DNA of 64,000 nt from Jacaranda mimosifolia (taxonomy: Eukaryota > Streptophyta > Magnoliopsida > Lamiales > Bignoniaceae), in contig CM032121.1 in assembly GCA_018894105.1 (NCBI GenBank), forward strand, positions 24,893,730-24,957,729, written 5' to 3'. Below the pieces are notes generated by a model. It saw only the letters and a program-made list of their open reading frames with translations, was not told the DNA's origin and did no database searches. How positions within the stretch are numbered: the first letter of the stretch is position 1; every line of letters begins with the position of its first letter. A program made the position numbers and the translations under genes. Below are positions 36,901-48,271 of this stretch, piece after piece.

Positions 36901-37358
36901 GGGTTGGGTGGGTTGGTTTTGGGTGTTTCGCCATTGGCCGAGAGTTGCCAAAGAGAGAGGTTCACGGTGATGGTGATGGGGTCACGATGAAGAAATGAGA
37001 AAATGGGGGTAAAATTGCTATATATAAGAGATTTTTCCAGCTCTACAAATTGACCCCAAGAATTATGCTTGGCTTCCAATTAAGTCCTTTCAAGTTTTGA
37101 GTGTCTTCACTTCAGCCCCAAGACTGTTTATTGCCTCACATTGACTCCTTTGACCAATAGTAATTCCACTTTGACCCACAAAACTTTCAAATGTTGGTCA
37201 ATCAAGTTTTCCTCAATTTTCAAATCAACCCCAAAACTTCTAAGATTCTTACAATCAAGTCCTTTTATTTATTTTTCAAGCCCTAAAATCCAATCAACCA
37301 ATATCTTAATTTTTCAATCCTTATTTTTTTCAAAATACTGAATTTTAAGGGTGTTACA
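33931..37358 (-). repeat. LTR (family B), minus strand, 3.4 kb
   Basis: On the minus strand it starts TGTAACACCCTTAAAATTC and ends near GGGGGTGCTAATA. It is collinear with the plus-strand LTR at 38178-40864: shared landmarks include the segment around GTTCTGGCGTCCAGAA, the CCCTGTGAGGGTT-like block and a repeat array of GCTAGGGATA units. No internal region is attached, so it is probably a solo LTR, although I find no clean target duplication. Frames such as 36437-36742 fall in a GC-richer part of the LTR and are not convincing genes. Confidence 0.7.
34590..35258. repeat. 41-bp tandem repeat array, about 16 copies
   Basis: The unit is CAGACGGTAGATACCTAGGA followed by GTATCCCTAGCATATCACTGA. Two variants alternate over much of the array (one with ATACCTAGG and CATATCACTGA, the other with ATGCCCAGG and CACATCACAGA), which gives an 82-bp higher-order period. 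It lies inside the family B LTR; a shorter, 33-bp version exists in the other LTR. Confidence 0.9.
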
Positions 37359-37582
37359 TAAATATCGCCCAATTGCATAATTTGCATTCGAATATTGCTA
37401 ACCATGTAGTTTAATATTATTAAAGCATATAAATGTTGAATTTGGGTTTATGTGGTAAACAAACATATACTTGTGTTCACTTATTTGCAAGACCCAAATC
37501 CATTTTTATGTGTCACCTATTATTTTGCTGACTACAATTTCAATTTGTAGCTAATCAATGCAAATGCAAACCCTTATACTAA

Positions 37583-37969
37583 GAGGGTGTTTGCATGAGG
37601 TTATAAGCTCCTCAAAACATCTTATAAGATGTTTAAGAGCTTATAAGTTGATAAAAAGTGTTTGGCAAATTTTTTAAAAAAAGAGCTTATAAAATCCTAA
37701 AATAAGATGTTAGGAGCTTATAAGCTCTTTTAAAAAAAGTAAGGAGACCCTAACTTATTTTTTAGATCTAAACAAGCTCCTTTATTTTTAACCATTTTAA
37801 TTACAAAATTACCATTATTAACATCTTGTAAGTTCCAACATCTTATTTTATCCAAACACTTTAACAACTTATTTTAAAAATAAGATCTAACATCTTATAA
37901 GTTCCAAAAATATCTTATAAGATGTAGGAACTTATAAGATGTTTAAAATAAGCTTAGCCAAACACCCTC
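37583..37969. mobile_element. Tourist-like MITE (PIF/Harbinger type)
   Basis: The 387-bp element has ends GAGGGTGTTTG and CAAACACCCTC and is flanked by the 3-bp duplication TAA (37580-37582 and 37970-37972). The interior consists of inverted copies of CTTATAAGATGTT. It has no coding capacity. Confidence 0.82.
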
Positions 37970-38177
37970 TAAATGTATAATGCATGTGCTATCTACTACA
38001 ACAAACAAATGCATATGATGAAAAATATATCGAAATGTAACTCAAACAATAGAATATTTGGTTATATAACAAAAAAGAGTCCCAAAAGCATACACTTATA
38101 ATAGAACATCAGACTTCATCATACCTAGTACATATAAATGTGTAATTTGAGTGCATGATGTGAAAAACAATCAACAT

Positions 38178-40864
38178 TGTAACGACCCCGGAATTTTCGT
38201 ATTTTCATAACTAATTATTTTCGTGGTTTATTTTAATTTTGATGTTATTATTAAATCCTTGGAAATTATTTGATTTCATTTTTATTTTATTTATTTATTA
38301 AGGACTTAATTGCAAGGAATTTGGAAGTTTGGGGTTTAAATTGAGGAATCTTTTAATGTTAGGGACTTAATCGCAAAAATGGAAAAAAATTGAATTTTGA
38401 GGACACTTGGCAGCTTCTTCTTTTCTTCTTTTCCTTCTTCTTTCTTCCTTCTTCATTTTCTTTCATTTTCTTCTTCCCGTTTTCTTTGATTTCTTCCATT
38501 ACCGCGACCAACCATCACCACCGAGACCATCTTCACCACTCAACCAGGCACCATTACTGCTAACCAACATCACCATTCTCTTCTCCAGCACCCTCTAAAC
38601 ACCAAACAGCCACCATGCACGGTGGAGACGCGGTGGTAGGAGGAGTTTGAAGAAACCCATCTCACGGCCACCGGTGTATCTCCTTCTTCCGACGACTAGA
38701 GCTGCATTTGAGGGTATCATCGGGTAGCAGGAGATGAGAGGAAGCTGGTTCAATAGCTGCATGGGCGTTCCCGGCGACGAACGACGGTGAACCGGCGCGG
38801 CGGAGCTCGACGGAGAAGAGGAGGTTGACCACTATTTTTGGAAATTTTCGGCGAATCCAGGGCTCGAAATTGAAAACTGATCACACCGTTGGACTCAGGA
38901 GCTCGAAAGGAGTCGGACTGCTTGGTTTGGGATTTTTCCGGCGGCGGCGGTCGGCGACTGGCGGCGGCGGTGACCGAGCAGTTTCTTCTGCTCGATCCGA
39001 CGATCGCAACGGTATAAGCCATATCTGATTCCGAGCATTAGTTATCGATTTGCGAATTTTGGAAGATTTATTAATTATATTATATTTGAATTTTGTGTAT
39101 ATATATATATATGACATTGTATGTTGGAGCTAGGAATTGAATTTTAGTGATTATGGAATATTGTGGGGTGTGGTTAGTTGTTGGAAGGCTATACTTTGAT
39201 ATTTATGATTTTTGGGAATTATTGGAATAGTATTAATATATTATGAGATTTAATTAAGTTGGTAGAAATTAATTTGAGGATTTAAGAGTTATATATTATA
39301 ATGGATAATAATTGAATATGGTTAAGTTAAAATATTCGATTGTTGTAAAATTTGGCATGTCTAGGAGACTTATAGTAGTTTTGGGAAATTATAAGCTTAA
39401 TTGATTATTGAGACCATTAAATCGACCGAGCTTTGATTATGAATTATTTTGGGAATAGGTGAAGAAGATTTGGGTGTTGATCGTCCATAGTTTGGTGTTG
39501 GACTGAGTGGGAATTTCTACAATCAGGTGAGGATCTATCCCTCTTGGTAATTGTTATACCTATGAGGCTCTGCCAATTTGGCACCCTATTGAGCTATCTG
39601 TTGTTGAAATTAACCTCTGTGTGGGTTTACTGTTTTTGTACATAATCCGAACCGTGATTGAATTCTGTTATTATCTGATTCTGTTCTGAATACCCCTGTG
39701 AGGGTTATGTCCGTTCCGTATCTGTTTCTGTTATTCTGTATCAATTTCTGTCTGTTCTGGCGCCCAGAATGTTATCTGTTATCTGTTCGGTATCTGTCTG
39801 TCATTTGTTTCGTATCTGTAGCCTTGTCGGCTTTTCTATTATCAGTTTGATATCTGTTGCCTGACTGGCATTATTTCTGTATGCTTTGATTTGTTTATCT
39901 GAAACCGGTAATGTGCTAGGGATTTCCCCCTAGGCATCTGCATAAGCGGTAATTTGTTATATGTACGGAGATTGTTGGGCCAAGAGCCAATCTGAGCTAA
40001 ATGTTTGGTTATATGAGGCACGCTTGGGATTTCCCCCTCGGTGTCAAAGGCACGCTTGGGATTTCCCCCTCGGTGTCGGCGGTACGCTAGGGATTTCCAC
40101 CTGGGTATCGATGGTGTGCTAGGGATTTCCCCCTAGGCATCGGCGGTGCGCTATACGGACCATATGGGCATCTGCAAATACCAAGCTGTTATGCTTAGGT
40201 GATCTGTTTGTTTGGTATAAGGTGAATCGGCAATGCATGTTTCGATCATCCTTTGAATGTATATGCTTTGGGATTGATTTGTCTGACAGTCTGTATATTT
40301 GAAATCTGATCTTGGAGCAACAAGGCAGGAGAGTTTCCTGTTTGATAAATTGTGCTATCTGTTTTTGTATCCGCATTATCTGTTAGTTGCATTATGATTT
40401 GTCAAGTCGAGTTTTCCTCGATGAATCCTTTCTATAATCCTCACTAAGTCATTGGACTTAATCCCCATATTTGTGATATTTCAGATAAGGAAGAGAATTG
40501 ATCGAGACTGAGAAGAGGAATTAACAATACTTGGGTTTTCTTTTGCTAATTATATAGAATCCAAGTTATGATGTACTTTTGTATAAGATATGATCACCTT
40601 AGAAAGGTTGTAACATGTCGTTTTGTATGTATGAAGGTTATGATGTATTAAATAGTAAGATATGAATGTTTTGAACTCTGTTGAGACCTAGTAGATATAT
40701 ATGTTGTTAATTCAGGTTTATAACTACTTGTTGAGGTTGAATTTTGAAATTTGGTGATGTATGCAACAGAACTATGGGCCTTCTGTTAGCTGCAACTCTG
40801 ATATTGTAGGTCTGAATCTGTGTGGTACCTTGATTTGGGTGTTATCCTAATAAGGGGTGCCACA
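38178..40864 (+). repeat. Solo LTR (family B), plus strand
   Basis: It starts TGTAACGACCCCGGAA, ends AAGGGGTGCCACA, and is flanked by the exact 5-bp duplication AACAT (38173-38177 and 40865-40869). With no internal region, this is a textbook solo LTR left by recombination. The 2.7-kb length and the TGTAAC start fit a chromovirus of Del/Tekay type, which is an inference. ORFs at 38407-39117 lie in its GC-rich part. Confidence 0.9.
40010..40160. repeat. 33-bp tandem repeat within solo LTR
   Basis: Four to five units of GGCACGCTTGGGATTTCCCC followed by CTCGGTGTC, with variants reading GCTAGGG and CTAGGCATC. They correspond to the 41-bp array in the inverted LTR to the left. Confidence 0.8.
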
Positions 40865-40949
40865 AACATACTCAAGTTTAACATTGTCAATCCACCAATG
40901 ATACCAACATACACCACCAATGACCAAAATGGAACATTTGCTAACTTTT

Positions 40950-41280
40950 TTTAATACAAGGAGGTGACTATATGCAAAAAAGAAAATTGATTTTACCTAC
41001 ATGGACCAAGAGACACTAACATTCATCCTAGGAGGAAGGGGGGTGGTTGTATGCAAGAAATGAAATCTGGCTTTACCTAAATGGACCAAGAGACAAACTA
41101 GCATTCATCAAGGGAGCAAAGGAGTTACACGATGCAACAAGAAAAGAATTTGACTTGACTATAGATAGAGTAGTGGGTTTTGGTTCAAGACAAATACCCA
41201 TAAACCAACTCTAAATGTACTCAAATATACCAAGCATTCACCAACTCTAAAAGTACTCAAATATACCAAGCAGATATGCA
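40950..41280. repeat. Imperfect tandem duplications
   Basis: Two to three copies of a roughly 80-bp unit share ACCTACATGGACCAAGAGAC and an AACATTCATC-like segment. After them a roughly 36-bp unit (ACTCAAATATACCAAGCA) occurs twice. No coding sequence is recognised. Confidence 0.65.
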
Positions 41281-41640
41281 TAACAAATGAGCCTCATTAT
41301 ATATTTATATCTCAGAAGATATAATAATATGTTTCTTGGAACAAACAGTTCCCAAAATGTAATGATGTTCGGAAAAATTGCAATTTTAATCCCTCAACTA
41401 TCGCCTCTTTTAATTTTGGTACATTGTGTTTGGGGGTTAGCATATTTGATCCATTCTCTCTTAATTTCTTACACATTTAGTACAACTTTTTGCAATTTTA
41501 GTCCTTCGGGCTAGAAAATTTGAAATTAAGCCCGCAATTATCCTAATTAGCGCTAATTGGGCTCAAATTTTGGGCATTTTGAGCCATTTGTAAAATTCAT
41601 GCCACGCTAGCTCCATTTTTGTTGCCACATCAATTAAAAA

Positions 41641-42261
41641 AATAGGATTAAAAAATGATACACAACATGCTCAAAAATTTAGAAAATATTTAAAGAAACT
41701 CAGAACAATCTAGGAGATTAATAAACAAAATAATAAAGAAATAGAACCCAACTAGAGCCCTAATCTGCCAAAAAGAATCCTAACCCAAAAATCTCCTTCA
41801 AATAAACTCAAATCTCATATAGGAAACCAAAAACCACCTTTCATAAACACTAAATCTAAGGTAGAAATCAAAAAATCCCCAGAGTAGTTGCAAATTTTTT
41901 CGAGGATTTGAGGAAAGGCATTTACCAGCAAAAGAATTGTTGATGATAAATAGGAGGCACCTGCAGGTAGTGGGCTTCCTACCGCCTTCTCTTGGGATGG
42001 CGCTACAAGACTCTAAAGGAGGAGATGGTGGTTAGTTGTGGATGCTAAGATTGTTGTTATTGGCAGGGGTGGGAAACTTTCAGAGAATTATTGTGGTGGC
42101 GAGAAGGTCGGAGTGCAACTTTTTGAGAATCCTTGCGGTGGCGGAGGAGAGGTGGGCAACGTGTTTTTTGGGGTGGCATCGAACAACTTTTGAAGGGGAG
42201 ATGGTGGCTTTTCTGCGGAGGCGAGTGTTCTAACTGCTAGCCATAGGCTCTTTCTGAACAA
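41641..42261. other. GC-richer segment inside the MULE
   Basis: The DNA from about 41940 to 42250 is richer in G and C than the rest of the MULE and has short open frames on both strands (42036-42233 plus, 42088-42282 minus), without a domain I recognise. It could be a captured host fragment or original MULE interior. Confidence 0.35.
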
Positions 42262-43047
42262 GGATGTATTTATCGTTAGCATTCATATTGATTTATATAA
42301 AATTTATCCGTATCTATTTAAAGCAGATATTATTTGTATTCGATTAATATATATTCAATTATAAATTAATACGGATATGGTAAATGTGTATCCAATCCAT
42401 TTAATATCTCCTCTGAATATATATTTATTAAATAATATATTATTTATATTTTTTAATAAAAATCTCATAATCTATATATGTACATATAAATTATTATTGA
42501 AGAATTGAGAAGAAAAAAAATTAAAAAATTATTGTAATGTAGAGAAAAAAAAATGAAGAATAAAGTTAATCAACATAATTATTGTTTGTTGATTTTAAAA
42601 TTAATATACTCCAATGTCATTATTATTATTAATAAGTACTAATAATAAATTATAAAATTAATTATTAATTAGAAATTATACTATTTGTTTGATTGATTTC
42701 TTTTTAATGAAATTATATAGTTCCTTCTATTAATTAAAATATGTATTTGTTATAAATTTATAGATTCACGTATTTAGATATTTGTAAATAGATATCTAAA
42801 TAATTATCATCGAATATGAATATAAAAAATAATTCGAATACAAATAAATTTAATAAAATATGAATAAATCTGAATAATTTTAATCGAATACGGATATATT
42901 CGAATTCGATCGATATTCGACGGATACGAATTCGGATATCATTTTTAAATATCTGTCAAATCCGTATTCGTATCCGAATATTTGAAAAGTTAAATGGATA
43001 TAAATATAGAAACAGTATATTCGATCCTTTTAATATGTACACCCCTA
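42262..43047 (-). mobile_element. hAT-like element, second copy of the 55823 family
   Basis: It matches 55823-56642 in inverted orientation: repeated GGATACGAAT-type motifs (about 42890-43000), the shared segment around AAGTTAATCAACATAATTATT, and an end reading TGTACACCCCTA (TAGGGGTGTACA reversed). The left terminus is degenerate, and I see no clear 8-bp duplication. Confidence 0.65.
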
Positions 43048-43176
43048 TTTGTACATGCCTTGGATTAATTTTGCTAGAAACTAAATAAGTAATTAAGAAG
43101 AAAAATCAATCATTATTTATTTATTGCTGTGAAAATAAACTTAAATCATTATTGCTAATCCTCTTTTACTATGTTT

Positions 43177-44178
43177 CTAATTATTTGAAATTATTTTAAA
43201 TATTTCATAATTTTTAGAATTTAATTTTTTTTCAACTTTTTTTCAATTGCCACAATAATTTAGAATTATCTTACACATTTCATAATTTTTCACATGTCAG
43301 TATTATAAAAAAAAAATTCATATTTTTTCAATTACCACAATTATTTGGAATACCTTAAACATTTCATAATTTTTTTCACATATCATTATTTTAAACTTAT
43401 TTTAAGTTATTTTCAACTGCCACAATTATTTAGAGCTGTCTTAGCATTTCTTAATTTTCACATGTTATTATTTTGATATTTTTTTGCTTTTTTTCAATTG
43501 TCACAATTATTTAGAGTTATCATAATTTTTAACATGAAATTAATTTAATTTTTTTTTTCAACTTTTGTTTTTCAATTTTCACATTTTTAGAATTATCGTA
43601 AACATTTCATGACTTTTCACATGCAATTATTTTATAATTTTTATTTTCAGATTTTTTCTTTCACTTGCCACGATAATTTGGAATTATTTTAAATATTTCA
43701 TAATTTTTCACATGCCATTATTTTATAAAACTTTCAGCTTCTTTTTTTTCAATTACCACAATTATTTGAAATATCTTAAACATTTCGTATTTTTTTACAT
43801 GCCACCATATTTAAATTTTCTTCAGCTTGTTTTCAAGTGCCACAATTATTTGGAATTATCTTAAACAATTTGTAATGTTCACATGTTATTATTTTAAATT
43901 TTTTTAGCTTTTTTTCAATTGCCATAATTATTTAAAATTATCTTAAATGTTTGGTAATTTTTCACATGAAACTATTTTTAAAAAAAATTCAGCAATTTTT
44001 TTTTCTTTTTGAATTTTTAGATTTTTAAAATCATCTTAAATATGTCATAATTTTTCACATGCAATTATTTTACAATTTTTTTAGATTTTTTTTCTTTTAA
44101 TTGCCATAATAACTTGGAATTATTCTAAATATTTGATAATTTTTCACATGCTATTATTTTTAAAAAGAAATCCAACCT
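43177..44178. repeat. About 85-bp tandem repeat array, 11-12 copies
   Basis: Units carry CAATTGCCACAATTATTTGG, then AATTATCTTAAACATTTCAT, then AATTTTTCACATGCCATTAT and a T-rich spacer. Unit starts lie near 43243, 43328, 43415, 43495, 43572, 43662, 43750, 43835, 43915, 44007 and 44098. Copies are 70-85% alike by eye. The array stops where the CACTA element inserts. Confidence 0.88.
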
Positions 44179-44181
44179 TTT

Positions 44182-47100
44182 TACTACAAGAAAACTGACT
44201 TTCACCAATGGAAAAATCTGTCGATAAATTGAAAACATCCGTTGGTAATATATTTTACCGATGAATTTATCGACGAAAATTATTTGTTGGTAATAACCCC
44301 ACCGGTAAATTTTACAAACAGATTTTAAGTCCGTCGGTAATAATTACCAATGGATTTTCCGACGAATTTTTAGTTGATGAATTTGGTATTGGCATTGGTC
44401 AAATTACCAACAAAAATTCATCGGTAAATATTTACCAACTGATTTTTCGTCGGTGAATTTAATCCTTTCTTTTTTTAATTTTGATTAACCATTTGTCGGT
44501 AATTTTGTTGGAAAATTTTTCTTTTTTGTGCATAATTTTTTAAATAAAATTTTAATAACCTGTAACAATTAAATCCACTAATTAATGCTCAATACAACAA
44601 AATTAAATATACATTAAATATCAATTCTTCTTCAAAACCATCATCAAATAATATCAACCACATTTTCAACAAACCAAAACTTCAAAAATCATTACAATTT
44701 TGACAAACTAATTCAACATAACATAACTCAACAAACATAACCTCAATAAACTACAAACTCCAATAAAAACACAACACAAAATTGCAATTTCAAAAAATAA
44801 AAACTTCAACAAATCATTCAACAACTAAATCTGCATCCATCTCTTCTTCTTCAACATGGGTTACCGGTACGGTTGAATTATTTGAAAGATCATCATTTGT
44901 TTTCAAAAGAGATTAAATCTTTATTTTATGGATGGAATGGCTTGAATTGATTCGGCAATCAGCATCCTGCTTTCCAGTAAAGAAGCCTGAGCATCAAGGG
45001 ACTCCGCACCTTTCTCAGCTTTAGCAATCAACAACCTGCAATTATTTTTTCACACAGGCAAGAGTTTTGAATTTCCAGATCGATTTAATCATACATCTAT
45101 ATTTCTTTACCTTTTTCTCTCTCCTTAATTCGACATAAATGAAAAACAACTGTCAAAATAAAAAGAACTTTAAGCTAGGAACTTACTTTGCCCTGGAGAT
45201 GGCTTCAATTTTCTTGTTCGTTGCAGCAACTCTCTGCGCTCTAATGTTTTTTAACATCTCCAACTTGGCACCTGCCATTGGATCCTTGTACAATGGTGTA
45301 TTGCTTTTCTTTGATCTAATTCTTTGAACTTGGCTCTTGGTCTCATGCATTGTAATATCACTAGTCTCTTCTTTCTTTTTAGGACTTCTTTTTCTTATCT
45401 GCCCATCACCACTTGGCTCTCTCCTCGGCTTTCTTTCAACCACTTCTGGAATGCCATGAAACTTAGCTAAACCAGAACAAACCCGATTGTGGTATTCCTA
45501 GCATCACCAGAAAAAGATAAAAATGACAGCGTTTAATGTATTGTTGATAAATATTTGATAGAACATTTGACTACAGAAAATAAATCCTTGATGTATGCAA
45601 TAAAGATCTTACAAGATGAGCCCATTTGGCAGCTATGGCCTCTGAAATCTTCCTCTTCTGCTCAGCAGACTTGGGTGCTCTCTTGCTCCCCTTTGGCCTA
45701 TCCGTACTTTTTCTTAGTTCAACGCTCTACGCTTATTCCTTCTCAAGTTGAACTGCTCAAGATCTTGTAAGAATCCCATTGCAATTCTTCCTCACCTAGA
45801 CGACCCTTTCAAGTAGCGACAGCAATCAGATTCTACCACTCATACTGGCAAGTCTCTTGCAGCATCAATTTCTCACGTCTTTCCTACCCCGAGCCGGACG
45901 CCCACTCCAATTTTTGCCCTTATTTCATTACTGTCAGAGAGAGGACAACATGCTCTAAGATGGTCTATACACAAACTAGAGATAAAACACATCCATTCTT
46001 GTAGGAAAACTGATATCAAACTCATTATTATATTGCTTAGAATGCATGATTTCAAGATCTTTCTCTTTTTCAGACATAATATTGTTCTTAATATTAAAAT
46101 GACAAAATTGAACCTAAAAATTTTAAAGCACAAGAAAAACTTAAACTACCTTTAACTCTCAACTATTAACATAAATCCCAATAGTCTCAAGAAACATACA
46201 ATTGCTTTTCACAACCTCGGTTGTCCTTATTTTTTCACAAAACTATCCTTAGTTTCGTACATGACATCACCTTAGGATCTTGTATTGCCAGCCTGGTTCT
46301 CTCTTTAATCTGTTGCAAGGTTTCTGTAACATATTTAAGACATGTAAAGCATCATTGAATTTGATAAACAATTTCTAAATGTTGAGAGCATTACATTACC
46401 TGGGCTGTGCTTCCTGCCTTTGTTCCAAGGGGCTTTTCCTTTATTCGCTTTAGAAATCCTCATCCGTCTCAACTTCTCCCTCTCGTCCACTTCTGTTGAG
46501 CCTCACTCAAAGATTGTGGCTCCAATTCGGAACAACTTGGCCTCACTGAGTTAATTTCCATTTCCAGCACATTCTCATACCTTTTTTCCCCTTCATTTTT
46601 CCGGGTTACATTAGCAATTTCAAGAGTGGCAACAGCTTTTATCATCAGTCCACACCGCCATAACTCAGCTCCCCCCAAGTTAAAATTATTATAAAGTATT
46701 CCTTTGGTACCAAAAGTCCTCCAAGAAAATACAGGTACCAATCCTAATCCCTTATCATAACCTATTAGGAGCTTATTAGGAAAGTGGGTTTTAGACCTAA
46801 ATGCTAATTTTGTGTAACAGTATTATATCCATGAGAAGGACCCCTAAAGCTTTTGCTCTTTAAATGAAGCTTCAGTTTTTATATAATATAATTACACCAA
46901 TGGTTGAAATATAATTACACTAAAAACAACTATTGAAGCATCATAAAGCATAATCCACATAATATAACTAAAACATATTGACCATATAATTCATAAACAC
47001 AATTCATATAATTATAACTTAATACTAAAATAATTTACCTTTTACAATGCCAAAAGATGCAAAATTCCAAACCTGCAAAATTAAATAAAAAATCATTATA

Positions 47101-47990
47101 AGTATTAAAATTTCAAAAAAAAAGAAAGAAAATGAGTTGCTGCCCTCGTGAAAATGTGTCCTCGTTGCCGAAGACGGAGAGGCCAGCAGCTCGCGAGTCT
47201 AACTGTTGCTAGCTCGCCGGCGACGTGGAGGCCAGCAACAACAACTGGCCTCACTGTCGCAAGAGCCATTAGATCCCCGAGACTCAAGGGGCCAGCTACT
47301 GCTGGCTCTTTAAATTTAAATTTTAATTATTCACTTGTTTTTTGTTTCGTAGTTAATTTTCGTTATAAAATTTAATTTTATATAATTATTATTTATTTAT
47401 ATATAACTATAAAAAATATAATTATTATTTAATTATACTTAATATATGTAAATTTTAATTTTTTATTTAATCAAATAATTATTAACAAAAATGTGTTGAT
47501 GAACATATTAATGAATTATTAACAAATTATTTTTGTAAGTGATTTTATCAACGGATTACCAACAGAGTTATATCTTAGAAACTTTACCAATGGATTGCCG
47601 ACGGAATTATATCTCTCAGAAATTTTATCAACGGATTGCCAACGGAAGTACATCTCTAAGAAATTTTACCAATGAAAAATTATATATATTGAAAAATTAC
47701 AATAGGATTACCAACAAACTAATGTTACCAATGAATTACCGATGGAATTTACTTCAATTGGAAAAAGTTACTGACCCATTACCAATAGGTTTTATTTCTC
47801 TTGCTAATTTACCAACCGATTACCAATGGATATCTTGTTTGTCAATGATTCCATTGGTAATCCGTTGATAAATTTGTTGGCAAAACTTTTTAAAGTTTGA
47901 TTTTGATATTTGTCAGTAATCTGTTAGTAATTGCTAACAGAATTGTCCATTGGTAATTTTCCATTGGTGAAAGTCAGTTTTCTTGTAGTG
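44182..47990. mobile_element. Non-autonomous CACTA element carrying a captured gene
   Basis: The ends are TACTACAAGAAAACTGACTT (first base altered from C) and, reversed, CACTACAAGAAAACTGACTT, flanked by the 3-bp duplication TTT (44179-44181 and 47991-47993). Inside each end are subterminal repeats built from ACCAACGGATT-like and TTTACCGACGAA-like units (44200-44480 and 47540-47960). I see no transposase domain. The middle holds a multi-exon host gene copy on the minus strand and a GC-rich stretch at 47140-47310. Confidence 0.9.
44830..46740 (-). pseudogene. Captured copy of a plant NUMOD3-motif gene
   Basis: At least five exon segments of a plant gene of unknown function lie in order on the minus strand, separated by introns with good borders: 46400-46740 (RRMRISKANKG, PWNKGRKHSP), 46271-46323 (ETLQQIKERTRLAIQDPK), 45613-45957 (AKIGVGVRLG, GEEELQWDSYKIL, SAEQKRKISEAIAAKWAHL), 45187-45497 (EYHNRVCSGLAKFHGIP, LYKDPMAGAKLEMLKNIRAQ) and about 44830-45035 (LLIAKAEKGAESLD, SLLESRMLIAESIQAI). 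The repeated PWNKG and KISEA-KW segments are NUMOD3-type DNA-binding motifs. The exons join in frame at the inferred junctions, but a frameshift near 46500, one near 45880 and stops near 45830 and 45805 disable it. The resemblance to an Arabidopsis gene (possibly At1g53800) is from memory. Confidence 0.8.
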
Positions 47991-48271
47991 TTTTTCAATT
48001 GATGTGGCAACAAAAATGGAGCTGACGTGGAATGAATTTGACAAATGGCGTAAAATGGCCAAAATTTGAGCCCAATTAGTGCTGACTAGGATAATTGCGG
48101 GCTTGATTTCAAAATTTCCAGCCCAAAGGACTAAAATTGCCAAAAATTGTACTAAATATGAGAGAAATTAAGAGAGAATGGATCAAATATGTTAACCCCT
48201 AAACACAATGTACCAAAATCAAATAAGTCAACAGTTGAGGGACTAAAATTGCAATTTTCCCAAGGATGTTC

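Larger units (their letters stand above)
41371..48261. mobile_element. 6.9-kb MULE with long TIRs hosting other elements
   Basis: The TIRs (41371-41640 and about 47997-48261) are inverted copies over about 265 bp, from GGAAAAATTGCAATTTTAAT on the left and, reversed, GGGAAAATTGCAATTTTAGT on the right. The flanks are AATGATGTTC (41361-41370) and AAGGATGTTC (48262-48271), a 9-of-10 match, as expected for a MULE. No MULE transposase is visible. The interior holds, in order, a GC-richer segment, an hAT-like element, a tandem array and a CACTA element. Confidence 0.9.

Noticed and set aside
45139..45327. Plus-strand ORF with membrane-like segment
   Set aside because: Antisense shadow of the captured gene exon on the minus strand.
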